Of a stretch of 64,000 nt of DNA, positions 1 through 8,738 are shown in pieces; position 1 is the stretch's first letter; each line of letters starts with the position of its first letter. Below the pieces are notes generated by a model that had not been told where the DNA came from, did no database searches, and saw nothing but the letters and a program-made list of their open reading frames with translations. Both the position numbers and the translations under genes were made by a program. The stretch comes from an uncultured Niabella sp. GTDB lineage: Bacteria > Bacteroidota > Bacteroidia > Chitinophagales > Chitinophagaceae. The stretch lies in contig CAKSQK010000004.1 in assembly GCA_934486785.1 (NCBI GenBank), positions 124,001 to 188,000 of the forward strand, read 5' to 3'.

Positions 1-693
1 AGCGCCGCGCACACCATAAACAGCGCTGGCTGCCGCATCTTTAAGCACAGAAAATGATTCTATTTCTTCGGGATCAATATCATTAAGGCTGCGCTCCACA
101 CCATCAATTAGCACAAGCGGCCTGGAGTTGCCGCCAAAGGTGCTCACACCGCGTATCCAGAAATCAGAATTGTTAGACCAGGGATCGCCGCTGCGCTGTA
201 CGGCTATGATACCTGGAACCATGCCCGCCAGGTTATTACTTAGCGAACGGTTTGGCGTTAACTGCAGTTGCTGTGGCGTTACAGTACTGATGGCTCCTAC
301 TACAGATGCCTTTCTTTGTGTACCAAAACCTACCACCACTACTTCATCGCCCAGGGCCACTATCTCATCAAGTGCCACATCCAACACACCACGTTTCGGC
401 ACGGGCAGTATTTTGCTTTCGTATCCAACGTATGAAAACTCCAGTTGCACATCCCCATCAGAAACGTTGATCACATAAGCGCCGCTCTCGTCTGTTAAAA
501 CCCCATTGGACGTTCCTACTTCCATCACACTTACACCCTGCAACAACTCACCGCTCTGGCTGGCCACCCTTCCGGTAACTTTTACGCGAGCAGCCTGTTG
601 GCCAAGTACTGTTAATGGAAACCAATTAATGAGTAAAAAAAGAATAAACAGGAAAAGCCTCCTGCAGGCAAGCATTGGTTTATACATAATCAT
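1..693 (-). CDS. SusC-like TonB-dependent receptor, N-terminal part (cut by window edge)
   Basis: The minus strand is open from the ATG at 693 to base 1 (231 codons) and continues outside the window. It starts with a hydrophobic signal peptide. A carboxypeptidase-D-like domain follows (about residues 35-110, ending near EVVVVGFGTQ), then the start of the TonB plug, with IRGVSTFGG, LVLIDGVE and SVLKDAAASAVYG. These are hallmarks of SusC/RagA outer-membrane glycan importers. Unlike the SusC at 5066-8458 it has no STN signalling domain, so sigma/anti-sigma control is unlikely. ATGs at 687 and 675 are alternative starts. Two repeated operator-like sites lie just upstream. It probably opens a second uptake locus to the left. 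Confidence 0.88.
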   Translation of the reverse strand, partial: MIMYKPMLACRRLFLFILFLLINWFPLTVLGQQAARVKVTGRVASQSGELLQGVSVMEVGTSNGVLTDESGAYVINVSDGDVQLEFSYVGYESKILPVPKRGVLDVALDEIVALGDEVVVVGFGTQRKASVVGAISTVTPQQLQLTPNRSLSNNLAGMVPGIIAVQRSGDPWSNNSDFWIRGVSTFGGNSRPLVLIDGVERSLNDIDPEEIESFSVLKDAAASAVYGVRGA

Positions 694-719
694 TGTTATT
701 TCTTATAAGACAGATTAAT

Positions 720-731
720 CGTTTAAGCGAA
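720..731. promoter_or_regulatory. Operator-like site 1, CGTTTAAGCGAA
   Basis: CGTTTAAGCGAA lies 27 bases upstream of the partial SusC start at 693. An identical copy lies at 776-787 and a one-mismatch copy at 10525-10536, upstream of the ECF sigma gene. All three have the same orientation relative to the downstream gene. The outer bases are inverted (TCG...CGA), as in LacI- or GntR-type operators. The regulator is not in the window. Confidence 0.5.
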
Positions 732-745
732 TCGATAAAAATAAA

Positions 746-761
746 CTCAGTGTGCACTGAG
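746..761. promoter_or_regulatory. 16-bp palindrome midway between the two operator copies
   Basis: CTCAGTG-TG-CACTGAG has perfect 7-base arms around two central bases. Its centre (753.5) is almost exactly midway between the centres of the two CGTTTAAGCGAA copies (about 725 and 781). A 2-base loop is too tight for an RNA hairpin, so a dimeric DNA-binding protein is the more likely reader. Confidence 0.45.
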
Positions 762-775
762 ATTAAAAGCTTATT

Positions 776-787
776 CGTTTAAGCGAA
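776..787. promoter_or_regulatory. Operator-like site 2, CGTTTAAGCGAA
   Basis: This is an exact second copy, 56 bases from site 1. Here the flanks extend the symmetry to TTCGTTTAAGCGAA (774-787). Paired sites at this spacing would allow looping or cooperative binding. Confidence 0.5.
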
Positions 788-1008
788 ATAAGCAGGTTTT
801 TTTGAACCGGCCAAATTTTTATTTTATTTTTTTAAAAAAATTGGTCTGCTATAAAAAAATTTATTGACCAGGTTATTGAGACTATTAGAATACCTCAAGA
901 ACGGATGGATATAAAAAATAGAATAAAAGAATAATCTTAACCAGGTCTCTTACAAAACCCGGCGTCTAAAAAAATTATGCTAGTCTGTTTAATTAAAATA
1001 GATCAGGC

Positions 1009-2184
1009 TCACATTAAACCATTTTTTTTCAGAAGATTCACAGCTTCCACCAGCATGATGCCGCTTAGCTGTACTGTGAGGTCGGTTTGGGCTCCGGGCT
1101 TGGTTTCCCAGGAGGCGTCAAATAAAGAGTACTGTTTATTGGTGGCCTTAGCCCACATGGTTTCTGCGTTCTTTTTTAAAAAATTAATATACGAAGTTCT
1201 TTTATCAGCCTGCAGGCCGCCGTCAATAATAAGCTGCGCCAGGTACCTTACAAAAATGCCTTTGAACAGGCCGCCATCTCCCCCACCTTCGCTTTTAAGA
1301 AGACCGTTGGTAACCAGGTTGCTGATCGTATAATCGGCAGCTTTTACAGCATCGGCAAGGTATGCGGCATCGTTGGTGATCTTATACAGCTCATATGCTG
1401 CACCTAAAAAAGTGCCCTGGTTGTACGTGAATATCCACCCGGGGCTTGATTGTATAATGCCGTTCTTATCAATATGATCATACACGGCGCCGCTTGTAGC
1501 ATTGTACAATTTTGTTTTTTCCCAGCTATACACCTGCTTTGCAAAATCCAGGTCGGCAGTATTGCCAAACTGTTTGTAAAGCCGTGCACCTAAAATAGCC
1601 GCCGGCCCGTTGGAACAGGCGTTTTTGGAGCCCCTGTCCTTATTCCACCAAATGCCGCCATCCAGGTCTGCTGACCAGCCATTTTTTATGTCAGGCCATA
1701 TCACATTGATCACGTCTGTGTAGCGCGTATCATTAGTGGCCTGAAAAGCCCTGAGACTTGCCAGTCCCATCCATTCCATATCATCATAATAATGGTTCAC
1801 CCACCTGTTGCCGTTTTTGATATACATGCCAGCCAGCAAATCTTCCATTTTAGTTTTGTAAGATGCCGTGCCAGTACGTACCAAACCATCTACCAGCACA
1901 TCTAACACATGCGCCGTGGGCCAGTACTGCACCCAGCCGTCATCGCCGGCATTGGGTGTGGCATTGTTGTTTTTTAAATAATACCTGCCTGCAGGATAAT
2001 AAAATAAAGATAGCGATGCCTGGGCCGAATCTGCGATCTTGTTCCACTCAAAAACCGTTTGGTGCTGCGGCGGTTTGGGAGGATCGGGAGATTTAGGAAT
2101 ATCGTCTTTCGATTTTAAACAAGAGGCGAAGGAAATGATTACTAATAACGCGATCAAATAATTAGACCTGTTCATTGTTTTCAA
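1009..2184 (-). CDS. GH76 family glycoside hydrolase (probable alpha-1,6-mannanase), lipoprotein
   Basis: This 391-residue protein has a lipoprotein signal (lipobox FASC, Cys22) and a Pro-rich linker, followed by an (alpha/alpha)-type catalytic domain. The motif HYYDDMEWMG (about residues 131-140) carries the paired aspartates used by GH76 endo-alpha-1,6-mannanases as acid/base and nucleophile. GGIWWNKDRGSKNACSNGPA is another family signature. It is the last gene of the SusC-SusD-SusE operon, 58 bases after SusE, so the enzyme is probably displayed on the cell surface to cut a mannan backbone before import. Substrate is inferred from the family. No other mannan enzymes (GH92, GH38) are seen nearby. 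Confidence 0.9.
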   Translation of the reverse strand: MKTMNRSNYLIALLVIISFASCLKSKDDIPKSPDPPKPPQHQTVFEWNKIADSAQASLSLFYYPAGRYYLKNNNATPNAGDDGWVQYWPTAHVLDVLVDGLVRTGTASYKTKMEDLLAGMYIKNGNRWVNHYYDDMEWMGLASLRAFQATNDTRYTDVINVIWPDIKNGWSADLDGGIWWNKDRGSKNACSNGPAAILGARLYKQFGNTADLDFAKQVYSWEKTKLYNATSGAVYDHIDKNGIIQSSPGWIFTYNQGTFLGAAYELYKITNDAAYLADAVKAADYTISNLVTNGLLKSEGGGDGGLFKGIFVRYLAQLIIDGGLQADKRTSYINFLKKNAETMWAKATNKQYSLFDASWETKPGAQTDLTVQLSGIMLVEAVNLLKKNGLM

Positions 2185-2242
2185 AGAGTTTCATTAAACA
2201 TAAATCAGGTACCGGTAAAATGCCGGTACCTGACATTTTCAT

Positions 2243-3385
2243 CTAAGGTTTTCTATAGTTCTGATTATATTTTTCAGTGGCATTCATTTGTACCCAGTAA
2301 TCAGCAACGGCCCCCGCTGTGATATAATTGCGGTCTATCTTCCAGCCATAATCCCAGCTATCTTTATTCCGGCTAAGATCAATTGACCTGTAATCTAATG
2401 AGCTTGGGTATGCGCCATCCTGCCCGCCGGGATCGCTCATAAATGAATTCAGCCAGTGTTGTTTATCCGTTGTTCCATCGTTGATCAGCATTACGTATTT
2501 ATAACGCTCTTCTCTTGATGTCCATCCCGCAGGCGATAAAAAGTCTGGCACGCCATTTCTTCTCCAGGTACCATTGCCTACATAGGGCAGTTCAAATATT
2601 GTTTTTCCCTGGTTGGGATAAAATAGCGCCATGCCTTTAACTTCTGTTACCGAGCCAGCTTTTGTTCCGAAATCAATTTTGATCCACAATATCTTTTCCT
2701 GCGTTCCGCTTAAACCGGTGGGCGCGCTGCCGCTGATGATGTTCCACTTTCCACCACTTTGCTGTAAGGAGTATTCGGTATTGTCTGCAGAAACAAAGGC
2801 CATATCACCGGCTTTTACTTTTACAAAAACTTCAAACACACCGTCTGAAAGTTTGGTCATTTTTATTTTATTGGCGCCGGCTTCTGTACCCGAACCGGTT
2901 ACTGAAAGCTCTGCAGGCAGAGGCAGCATTCTTTTTATGGTAATCGCGCCGTTTTGTGTGGCGTTCACGCCGTTCCAGCCTTTAGATGCCCTTACCGTCC
3001 ATATAACATTTGCACTGGCCAGGGGCGCTGCGCCTGCAAGGCCGGCAATAGCATCCAACTGGGCTTTGGTAAGCGTGAGCACGTTTTGAACACCGCGCCC
3101 GTCAGAAAGAGAAGCGTAAAAAGGTTCTGAAAAATCTCCGCCCTCTTTATCAAACAACACTTCATATAAAACCAGGCCGCCGTCTTCGGCCTGCGTGGTT
3201 TGCCAGTTAAACTTGAATTCATTTGTAGCAAGTGCTTCCAGGTCAAAACCTTCGCCATTGGCAGGGGCGGTAAGATTGCTTACGGGGTTTAAGTTCAGGT
3301 TGAGTTCATTTTTCTTCTTGCAGGAAGTGAATACAACTAACAACAGTGCTGAGAACGCGGCTAATGAAAAAATATATTGTTTCAT
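2243..3385 (-). CDS. SusE-like outer-membrane glycan-binding lipoprotein
   Basis: This 380-residue lipoprotein has the signal MKQYIFSLAAFSALLLVVFT and lipobox FTSC (Cys22). The N-terminal third (about residues 35-150) resembles the SusE Ig-like domain (NLTAPANGEGFDLEALA, EFKFNWQ, LTKAQLDAI, VIWTVRASKG). The rest is made of beta-rich segments with exposed tryptophans, probably carbohydrate-binding. It lies 22 bases downstream of susD and directly upstream of the GH76 gene, the usual place for SusE/F proteins. The ligand is presumably the same mannan-type glycan, by context. Confidence 0.8.
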   Translation of the reverse strand: MKQYIFSLAAFSALLLVVFTSCKKKNELNLNLNPVSNLTAPANGEGFDLEALATNEFKFNWQTTQAEDGGLVLYEVLFDKEGGDFSEPFYASLSDGRGVQNVLTLTKAQLDAIAGLAGAAPLASANVIWTVRASKGWNGVNATQNGAITIKRMLPLPAELSVTGSGTEAGANKIKMTKLSDGVFEVFVKVKAGDMAFVSADNTEYSLQQSGGKWNIISGSAPTGLSGTQEKILWIKIDFGTKAGSVTEVKGMALFYPNQGKTIFELPYVGNGTWRRNGVPDFLSPAGWTSREERYKYVMLINDGTTDKQHWLNSFMSDPGGQDGAYPSSLDYRSIDLSRNKDSWDYGWKIDRNYITAGAVADYWVQMNATEKYNQNYRKP

Positions 3386-3407
3386 TTTTATTGTTATTTA
3401 AAGGAAA

Positions 3408-5045
3408 TTAATAATTAGGATTTTGGGGCAGTAAATTTTTGTTCAGCTCTATTTCTGATGGCGGCACAGGCCACAGGTAATGTTTGGAAGGATCAAACGT
3501 GCGTAGCTGAACCCTGATGTAACCATTGTCAACGGTAGGATCACCATACTTAGCGCCATGTGCCCATCCGTTCATTACCACTTCGGCAATCCGCCACCGG
3601 CGTATGTCATCTATTCGCAGGCCTTCTAAAGCCAGCTCCACGCGGCGCTCATTGCGTATAATATCGCGGATGTTGGTATTGCCCGGGTAGTTCAATGCGC
3701 CTGCATCTGTAAAGCCTGCGCGCTGGCGTATGGGCCTGATGGTTTTATTCCAAACGTCTGCTGTAAACTGGCCTAATGCTTCTTTAGCTTCGGCATACAT
3801 CAGCAACACATCGGCGTACCTGATGAGGTGAATGTTCAGCCCGGAACTGATGCCTGGTGTGGTAAAGTTGGGATCCCAGTATTTGCGCCAGTAGTAACCC
3901 GTGGGGCTGCCCTGGCCGTCGTTTCGATACTCATTACTGTTAATGCCACCGGCGGGGGTAGAGCCGGGCCTGATGTAAATGGTTACATTACTGCCATTAG
4001 GCCTTTGCCACTGGTAGCCATGATACACCACGGTAGCTGTAAGGCGCGGGTCCCTGTTTACGTAAGGATCGTTTTCGTTATAGCCCGAACCGGCTTCATT
4101 AATGGCCTTGCCATTGAGCATGATGTAACTGTTAACCAGTTCCTGCGTGGGCGCCAAACCGTTGGTACGCGCACCTTCTGAAATGGGCGCCATATCAAAA
4201 TACTCGCCCCATGTTCTGGTAACAGGTGCAAACTGCAGCGACAGGATGGATTCATTTGTTTTTTGATTTACGGAAGCGTCACTGAAAAGATTGGTGTAAT
4301 TACTTTCAAGCGAATAAACTCCGTTTATGTTCTGCTGATCCATCAACTGCTCGCATATAGTTACCACTTCTGCCATACGGTTGCCATCATAAAGCAGCAC
4401 GCGCGCTTTTAATGCAAGTGCTGCTCCTTTTGTAATGCGTCCCAGGTCTGCTTCGGTATAGTTTTCTTTTTTAGGTAATACAGCCGCTGCGGCATCCAGT
4501 TCATCTGTAATGAATTTTACCACTTCGGCCTTTGGCGAACGTGGAATGGATTTAGCTTCTTCCACGGTAAGTTCTTTGTCCACAACGGGAGCATCGCCCC
4601 ACCATTTGGTAAGATGAAAATGAAACCAGGCACGAACGAACCTTACTTCAGCTTTCATCCTTTCTTTTACCGCGTCATCAATTGTTTCATTTTTATCAAT
4701 ATTTCCCAGAAAAAGATTACAGGCTTTCAGGCCGGTAAAATAATGGTTCCACTCGCTTCTGAAACGTGCCAGGTCTGGCGTAAAGCTGCCGCTGGAAATT
4801 AAAGTAACGTCATCGGCTCTCCTGTAAGCATTGTCTGAAAGCCCCTCGTTCATTAAAACCATGCCGCTTGTGTACAGCCAGTGGTAAACATTATTTAGCG
4901 CCAGGTGTACGTTGGAAGTGCTGTTCCAGTATGTAAGTTCCGAATACCTGTCGCGTGGCGACAAATCCAGCTTTTTACATCCGCCTATAATGGTGAGTAA
5001 AAACAGGATGAATATGGGATATTTTATAAAAGATCTGCTGGTCAT
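3408..5045 (-). CDS. SusD/RagB family glycan-binding lipoprotein
   Basis: This 545-residue lipoprotein (lipobox IGGC, Cys23) has typical SusD landmarks. They are LDLSPRDRYSELTYWNS after the signal, FVRAWFHFHLTKWWGDAPVVD, ALALKARVLLYDGN in the TPR-like core, IRYADVLLMYAEAKEALGQ, and the C-terminal NERRVELALEGLRIDDIRRW and LWPVPPSEIELNKNLLPQNP. SusD proteins form the hinged lid on the SusC barrel and bind glycan at the surface. The gene starts 20 bases after susC ends, so they are co-transcribed and the partner is the receptor at 5066-8458. Confidence 0.95.
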   Translation of the reverse strand: MTSRSFIKYPIFILFLLTIIGGCKKLDLSPRDRYSELTYWNSTSNVHLALNNVYHWLYTSGMVLMNEGLSDNAYRRADDVTLISSGSFTPDLARFRSEWNHYFTGLKACNLFLGNIDKNETIDDAVKERMKAEVRFVRAWFHFHLTKWWGDAPVVDKELTVEEAKSIPRSPKAEVVKFITDELDAAAAVLPKKENYTEADLGRITKGAALALKARVLLYDGNRMAEVVTICEQLMDQQNINGVYSLESNYTNLFSDASVNQKTNESILSLQFAPVTRTWGEYFDMAPISEGARTNGLAPTQELVNSYIMLNGKAINEAGSGYNENDPYVNRDPRLTATVVYHGYQWQRPNGSNVTIYIRPGSTPAGGINSNEYRNDGQGSPTGYYWRKYWDPNFTTPGISSGLNIHLIRYADVLLMYAEAKEALGQFTADVWNKTIRPIRQRAGFTDAGALNYPGNTNIRDIIRNERRVELALEGLRIDDIRRWRIAEVVMNGWAHGAKYGDPTVDNGYIRVQLRTFDPSKHYLWPVPPSEIELNKNLLPQNPNY

Positions 5046-5065
5046 ATTTTTAGTATTTCAGGTTA

Positions 5066-8000
5066 TTAAAAAGTAATGTCGAGACCAATGCCTACAAACA
5101 CAGGCATGAAATAAGCCCTGGCACTGTTGGCGCCCGAGCTATTGGGGTCAACATTCGCGTTAAACTCGCTTATTTCGGGGTCAAGAAAATCAAGTTTGGA
5201 TAATGTGTACAGGTTTTGGCCTGTTAAATAAAACCTGGCCTTCTGCATTCTTACGCGCTCAGTAACCGATTGCGGGATGGTGTACCCCAACTGCACGTTT
5301 TTAAGGCGTGCATAAGCCGCGTTAAAAAGGTAGAGGTCTGACCCGCGCCTGAAATTATTTGAGTTGGCAGCAGAACCTGCTTCTGCCAGCCGTGGCCATC
5401 TTGCATTTGGATTGGTTGGCGTCCAAAAATCAGTTTGGTGCTCATACATGGTGCCGCCATAACCATAGTGGAAGGGCTCCACCTGCTCACCCCTGATCAT
5501 TTGCGAACGCTTGCCCACACCCTGTATGAATATTTGCACATCCAGGCCTTTCCAGTTCATATTATACGTAAAGCCAAATGTATAGCGTGGAAACGGATTG
5601 CCTAAGATGAACATGTCATCTTCTGTTATCACTCCGTCGCCATTACGGTCAACATATCTCAAATCGCCTGGGCCTACCACCGAATTAGCAAAGCGCGGAT
5701 AACCTGCTACATCATTTACCTGGTCAAGGGTCTGAAAATAGCCATCTGTTTTATAACCATAGTACACGGTAATTGGCTGGCCTACCCTTCTCAACAGTTT
5801 GAACTCTTCTTTATTGTACGGTGTATATTCATCCACACCTGTATTTAAAGAGATCAGTTCGTTGAGGTTGTCAGCAAAGTTGAGCATGAACGAATGCTGT
5901 ACCACTCTGCCGGGGTGATTGTAAGACGCTCTTATTTCCCAGCCCCTGTTTCTGACTTTTGCAAAATTGTAATCAGGGAATGTGGCGCCAAAAATCAGCG
6001 GCACGTCTTCGCGCCTGATGAGAATGTCGCTTGTGGTTTTATCAAAATAATCAAGGTTGATGTTGAATCTTCTCCAGATCGAAATATCTAAACCAATGTT
6101 TGCCGTGGCTGCTTTTTCCCAGGTAAGGTCAGGATTACCAAAACTAAAGCCCGAGCCGGCAACTGCGTGGTTGTTGAACGCGTATGAATTGACGTATGAG
6201 AAAAATGTTGTCTGATATTGATAAGCGCCTACGTTCTGGTTGCCCAGCACACCGTATGATGCACGCAACTTCAGGTCGTTTACAACATCGCGTACAGGCG
6301 CAAAAAATTCTTCCTGTGAAATGCGCCAGCCTATGGAGCCTGATGGGAAAAAGCCCCAGCGTTTATCGGTAGGGAATTTTGAAGAACCATCGTACCTGAA
6401 ATCGAACTGGGCAAAATATTTATTGTCGAAGTTATAAGCCGCCCTTCCCAGCAGCGAGTTTAGGCTGGTTTCGTAAGTGCCGTTTACCGTGTTATAGCTG
6501 TTCGTTTCGTCAATTTCAGTACCATCTACCGGTACGTGCAGGTCCGGATCAGTATATCTTTTTACAAGCTGGCTTGTTTCGCCATGGTAAGATTCGTTAG
6601 CGCCGCCAAACAGAACATTCAGATCGCTTTTGCCAAATTTTTTATTATAATCAAGCAATAGCTGAAGGTTTGTAAACATGTTTTTGGCATTGCGGTCGGC
6701 TACCCTGCTGTCCAGCCCTGAACCACCCGATGGATAAAAACGAATGGGGTTCTGCACTTCGTAAGCTTTATTTGCATTGATGTTACCGCCAGCCACACTG
6801 CGTATCTTCAGATCTTTGTATATCTGAAATTCAGCCGTAAGGCTGCCAAACACTTCATCATCATCAAACCGCCTGTAACCGCCATTGTGCAAAATGCCCA
6901 GCGGGTTCAGCTCTGATGCCACTGCATTGGTAAGGTATCTGCCCTGGCTGTCTCTGTAATTGTAATAAAGCGGCACACGCCCGGCATCTACGATCAGGTT
7001 TCCGGTAACAGATGAGTGGTCTTTGTTGCTCACCTTCGTATAAGCTAAAATGGTAGACACTTTCAGTTTGCCTATTTCTGTCGACTGATTGAAACGGGCA
7101 TTATAACGTGTGTATCCGTAATTGGGGCCCACAAAATTGCTTCGTTGATCCATAACTCCCAATGACACAAGGTAAGTATTGCTTTCACCGCCACCCCTGA
7201 AAGAAACATTGTGTGTTTGCTGTGCTGCCTTTTTTAAAATATTCTCAACCGTCCAGTCGCCATTGCCATTTTCTTTTAAGCGGGCTATATCTTCTGGCGT
7301 GTATGCGGGCGCCATATTTGAATTGATGAGCGAGAGATTTTTATAGTAAGCATTCTCCCAAGCATCAACTTTTTTATAAGTGACCCGTGGCATTTGTGTG
7401 CCATATATACCGGTATAAGTCACCGTGGGGCGTTCATTTTTTCTTCCTTTTTTAGTAGTAACAAGCAGCACACCGTTTGCAGACCTTGAACCATAAATGG
7501 CGGCGCTGCCTGCATCTTTTAATACAGAAACAGATTCTATATCATTTGGATTTAAAAGATTAAGGTTACCGCCGGGAATCCCGTCAATTACAATCAGCGG
7601 AGAGTTATCACCCAGGGTACTAACACCCCTGATGTTGATGGTTTGTCCCTGGCCGGGTTCAAAATTGGTTTGCTGAATGATGAGGTTGGCTGCCGTGCCT
7701 TGTAAGGCAGTGGCCATGTTAATAACCGGTCTGCCCTCTAAAGCCCTGCTGGTTACTGCTTCTACAGCACCTGTAACCGAACCACGGCGCTGCGTGCCAT
7801 AACCAACAACCACTACTTCGTTTAAGTCCTGAATGTTATTGCTAAGCGTGACGTTGATGACTGTATTGCCCGAAACGGGAATTTCTCTGGTTAGAAATCC
7901 CACGTACGTAAATTCAAGTATGGCATTTTCTTCGACAGTAATGGAATAGTTGCCGTTTTCATCAGTGACCACTGCATTGCGTGTTCCTTTTTCCGTAACG

Positions 8001-8458
8001 GTTACACCCTGCATGGGTTCGCTTCTGTCGTTTGTAACGCGCCCGGTAATTGTTCTCGCAGGTCTTTCTGCCATGCGAAGGGTTCTGGCGGCAGTACTGC
8101 CTGAATATAATACCACCTGCCCGTCAATAACACGGTAGGTGATATTGTAACTTTTCAAAACTTCTTTTAAAAATGTTTCAATACGCTGGTTTTTGACCGT
8201 GTAATCCATCTTTCGCGAAGCATTGATGGTATTGGGACTGTACACGAACTTTACGCCTGTCTGGCTTTCAATTTGCCTGAATAACTGGCTTAAAGTAGCG
8301 TTCTCTGCTTTGAGGCTAAAAGTTCTGTCTAAAATTCCCTGGCCTTTAGCTACGGTGGCATTAAGGTTCAGCGCAAAGACAACCGTTAATGCAATTTGTA
8401 TAATGCTTATTCTCATTAAAAGTGTAATTGAATTAAGCAACCTGTGCTTATTTTCCAT
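5066..8458 (-). CDS. SusC-like TonB-dependent transducer with STN domain
   Basis: This 1130-residue outer-membrane receptor has domains in the following order: signal anchor (to about 38), STN domain (about 45-120, FSLKAENATLSQLFRQIE through ITYRVIDGQVVLY), carboxypeptidase-D-like domain (about 135-215), plug (INIRGVSTLG, LIVIDGIPGG, SVLKDAGSAAIYGSR) and a 22-strand type barrel ending in VGIGLDITF. The STN domain is the extension by which FecA-type receptors signal to a FecR anti-sigma factor. A FecR gene and an ECF sigma gene lie directly upstream, so ligand-dependent self-induction is likely. The gap of 280 bases to fecR suggests it has its own promoter, probably read by that sigma factor. 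Confidence 0.95.
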   Translation of the reverse strand: MENKHRLLNSITLLMRISIIQIALTVVFALNLNATVAKGQGILDRTFSLKAENATLSQLFRQIESQTGVKFVYSPNTINASRKMDYTVKNQRIETFLKEVLKSYNITYRVIDGQVVLYSGSTAARTLRMAERPARTITGRVTNDRSEPMQGVTVTEKGTRNAVVTDENGNYSITVEENAILEFTYVGFLTREIPVSGNTVINVTLSNNIQDLNEVVVVGYGTQRRGSVTGAVEAVTSRALEGRPVINMATALQGTAANLIIQQTNFEPGQGQTINIRGVSTLGDNSPLIVIDGIPGGNLNLLNPNDIESVSVLKDAGSAAIYGSRSANGVLLVTTKKGRKNERPTVTYTGIYGTQMPRVTYKKVDAWENAYYKNLSLINSNMAPAYTPEDIARLKENGNGDWTVENILKKAAQQTHNVSFRGGGESNTYLVSLGVMDQRSNFVGPNYGYTRYNARFNQSTEIGKLKVSTILAYTKVSNKDHSSVTGNLIVDAGRVPLYYNYRDSQGRYLTNAVASELNPLGILHNGGYRRFDDDEVFGSLTAEFQIYKDLKIRSVAGGNINANKAYEVQNPIRFYPSGGSGLDSRVADRNAKNMFTNLQLLLDYNKKFGKSDLNVLFGGANESYHGETSQLVKRYTDPDLHVPVDGTEIDETNSYNTVNGTYETSLNSLLGRAAYNFDNKYFAQFDFRYDGSSKFPTDKRWGFFPSGSIGWRISQEEFFAPVRDVVNDLKLRASYGVLGNQNVGAYQYQTTFFSYVNSYAFNNHAVAGSGFSFGNPDLTWEKAATANIGLDISIWRRFNINLDYFDKTTSDILIRREDVPLIFGATFPDYNFAKVRNRGWEIRASYNHPGRVVQHSFMLNFADNLNELISLNTGVDEYTPYNKEEFKLLRRVGQPITVYYGYKTDGYFQTLDQVNDVAGYPRFANSVVGPGDLRYVDRNGDGVITEDDMFILGNPFPRYTFGFTYNMNWKGLDVQIFIQGVGKRSQMIRGEQVEPFHYGYGGTMYEHQTDFWTPTNPNARWPRLAEAGSAANSNNFRRGSDLYLFNAAYARLKNVQLGYTIPQSVTERVRMQKARFYLTGQNLYTLSKLDFLDPEISEFNANVDPNSSGANSARAYFMPVFVGIGLDITF

Positions 8459-8474
8459 AATTTAGTAAGGTTTC

Positions 8475-8484
8475 TGTTTAAACA
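8475..8484. promoter_or_regulatory. Short palindrome upstream of SusC
   Basis: TGTTTAAACA is a perfect 10-base palindrome 17 bases upstream of the susC start. It shares the GTTTAA core with the sites at 720 and 776 but lacks the outer CG bases. Such AT palindromes are common, so this is weak. Confidence 0.2.
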
Positions 8485-8526
8485 ATATGGTTTCACAGCA
8501 GAAGCACGCTCAGTAATTGAGTTACG

Positions 8527-8554
8527 GGTTGGTTATGTTGCCGCATAATCAACC
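8527..8554. repeat. Inverted repeat in the fecR-susC gap
   Basis: GGTTGGTTATG and CATAATCAACC pair over 11 bases (one G-T) around the loop TTGCCG. A T-run follows on the plus strand, but no plus-strand gene precedes it. In the direction of the flanking genes there is no U-tract, so it is not an obvious terminator for fecR. It could be an mRNA hairpin in the susC leader. The remaining 280-base gap (8459-8738) shows nothing else clear. Confidence 0.45.
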
Positions 8555-8738
8555 TTTTTTATTAAATGAACGTGTGATGGTTTTGTTCAGGACGTATCAT
8601 TTTTCATATGATGATTTTATTTTTAATGGTGATAGAAAGTCAACATAAAATATTCATTGGCGCTGTACAATTCACCTCGAAATTTTATGGCTCATTTCAT
8701 ATTCAATCGTATTTTATCGTTATTCATTTATTTGCACA

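Larger units (their letters stand above)
694..1008. other. Intergenic region between GH76 gene and SusC start
   Basis: This is a 315-base gap without a convincing gene. The part near the SusC start (about 719-790) holds two copies of CGTTTAAGCGAA and a central palindrome, listed separately. The rest is AT-rich, with long A and T runs at about 818-845. I saw no clear intrinsic terminator for the GH76 gene and no full TTTG/TAnnTTTG promoter pair. Confidence 0.6.
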
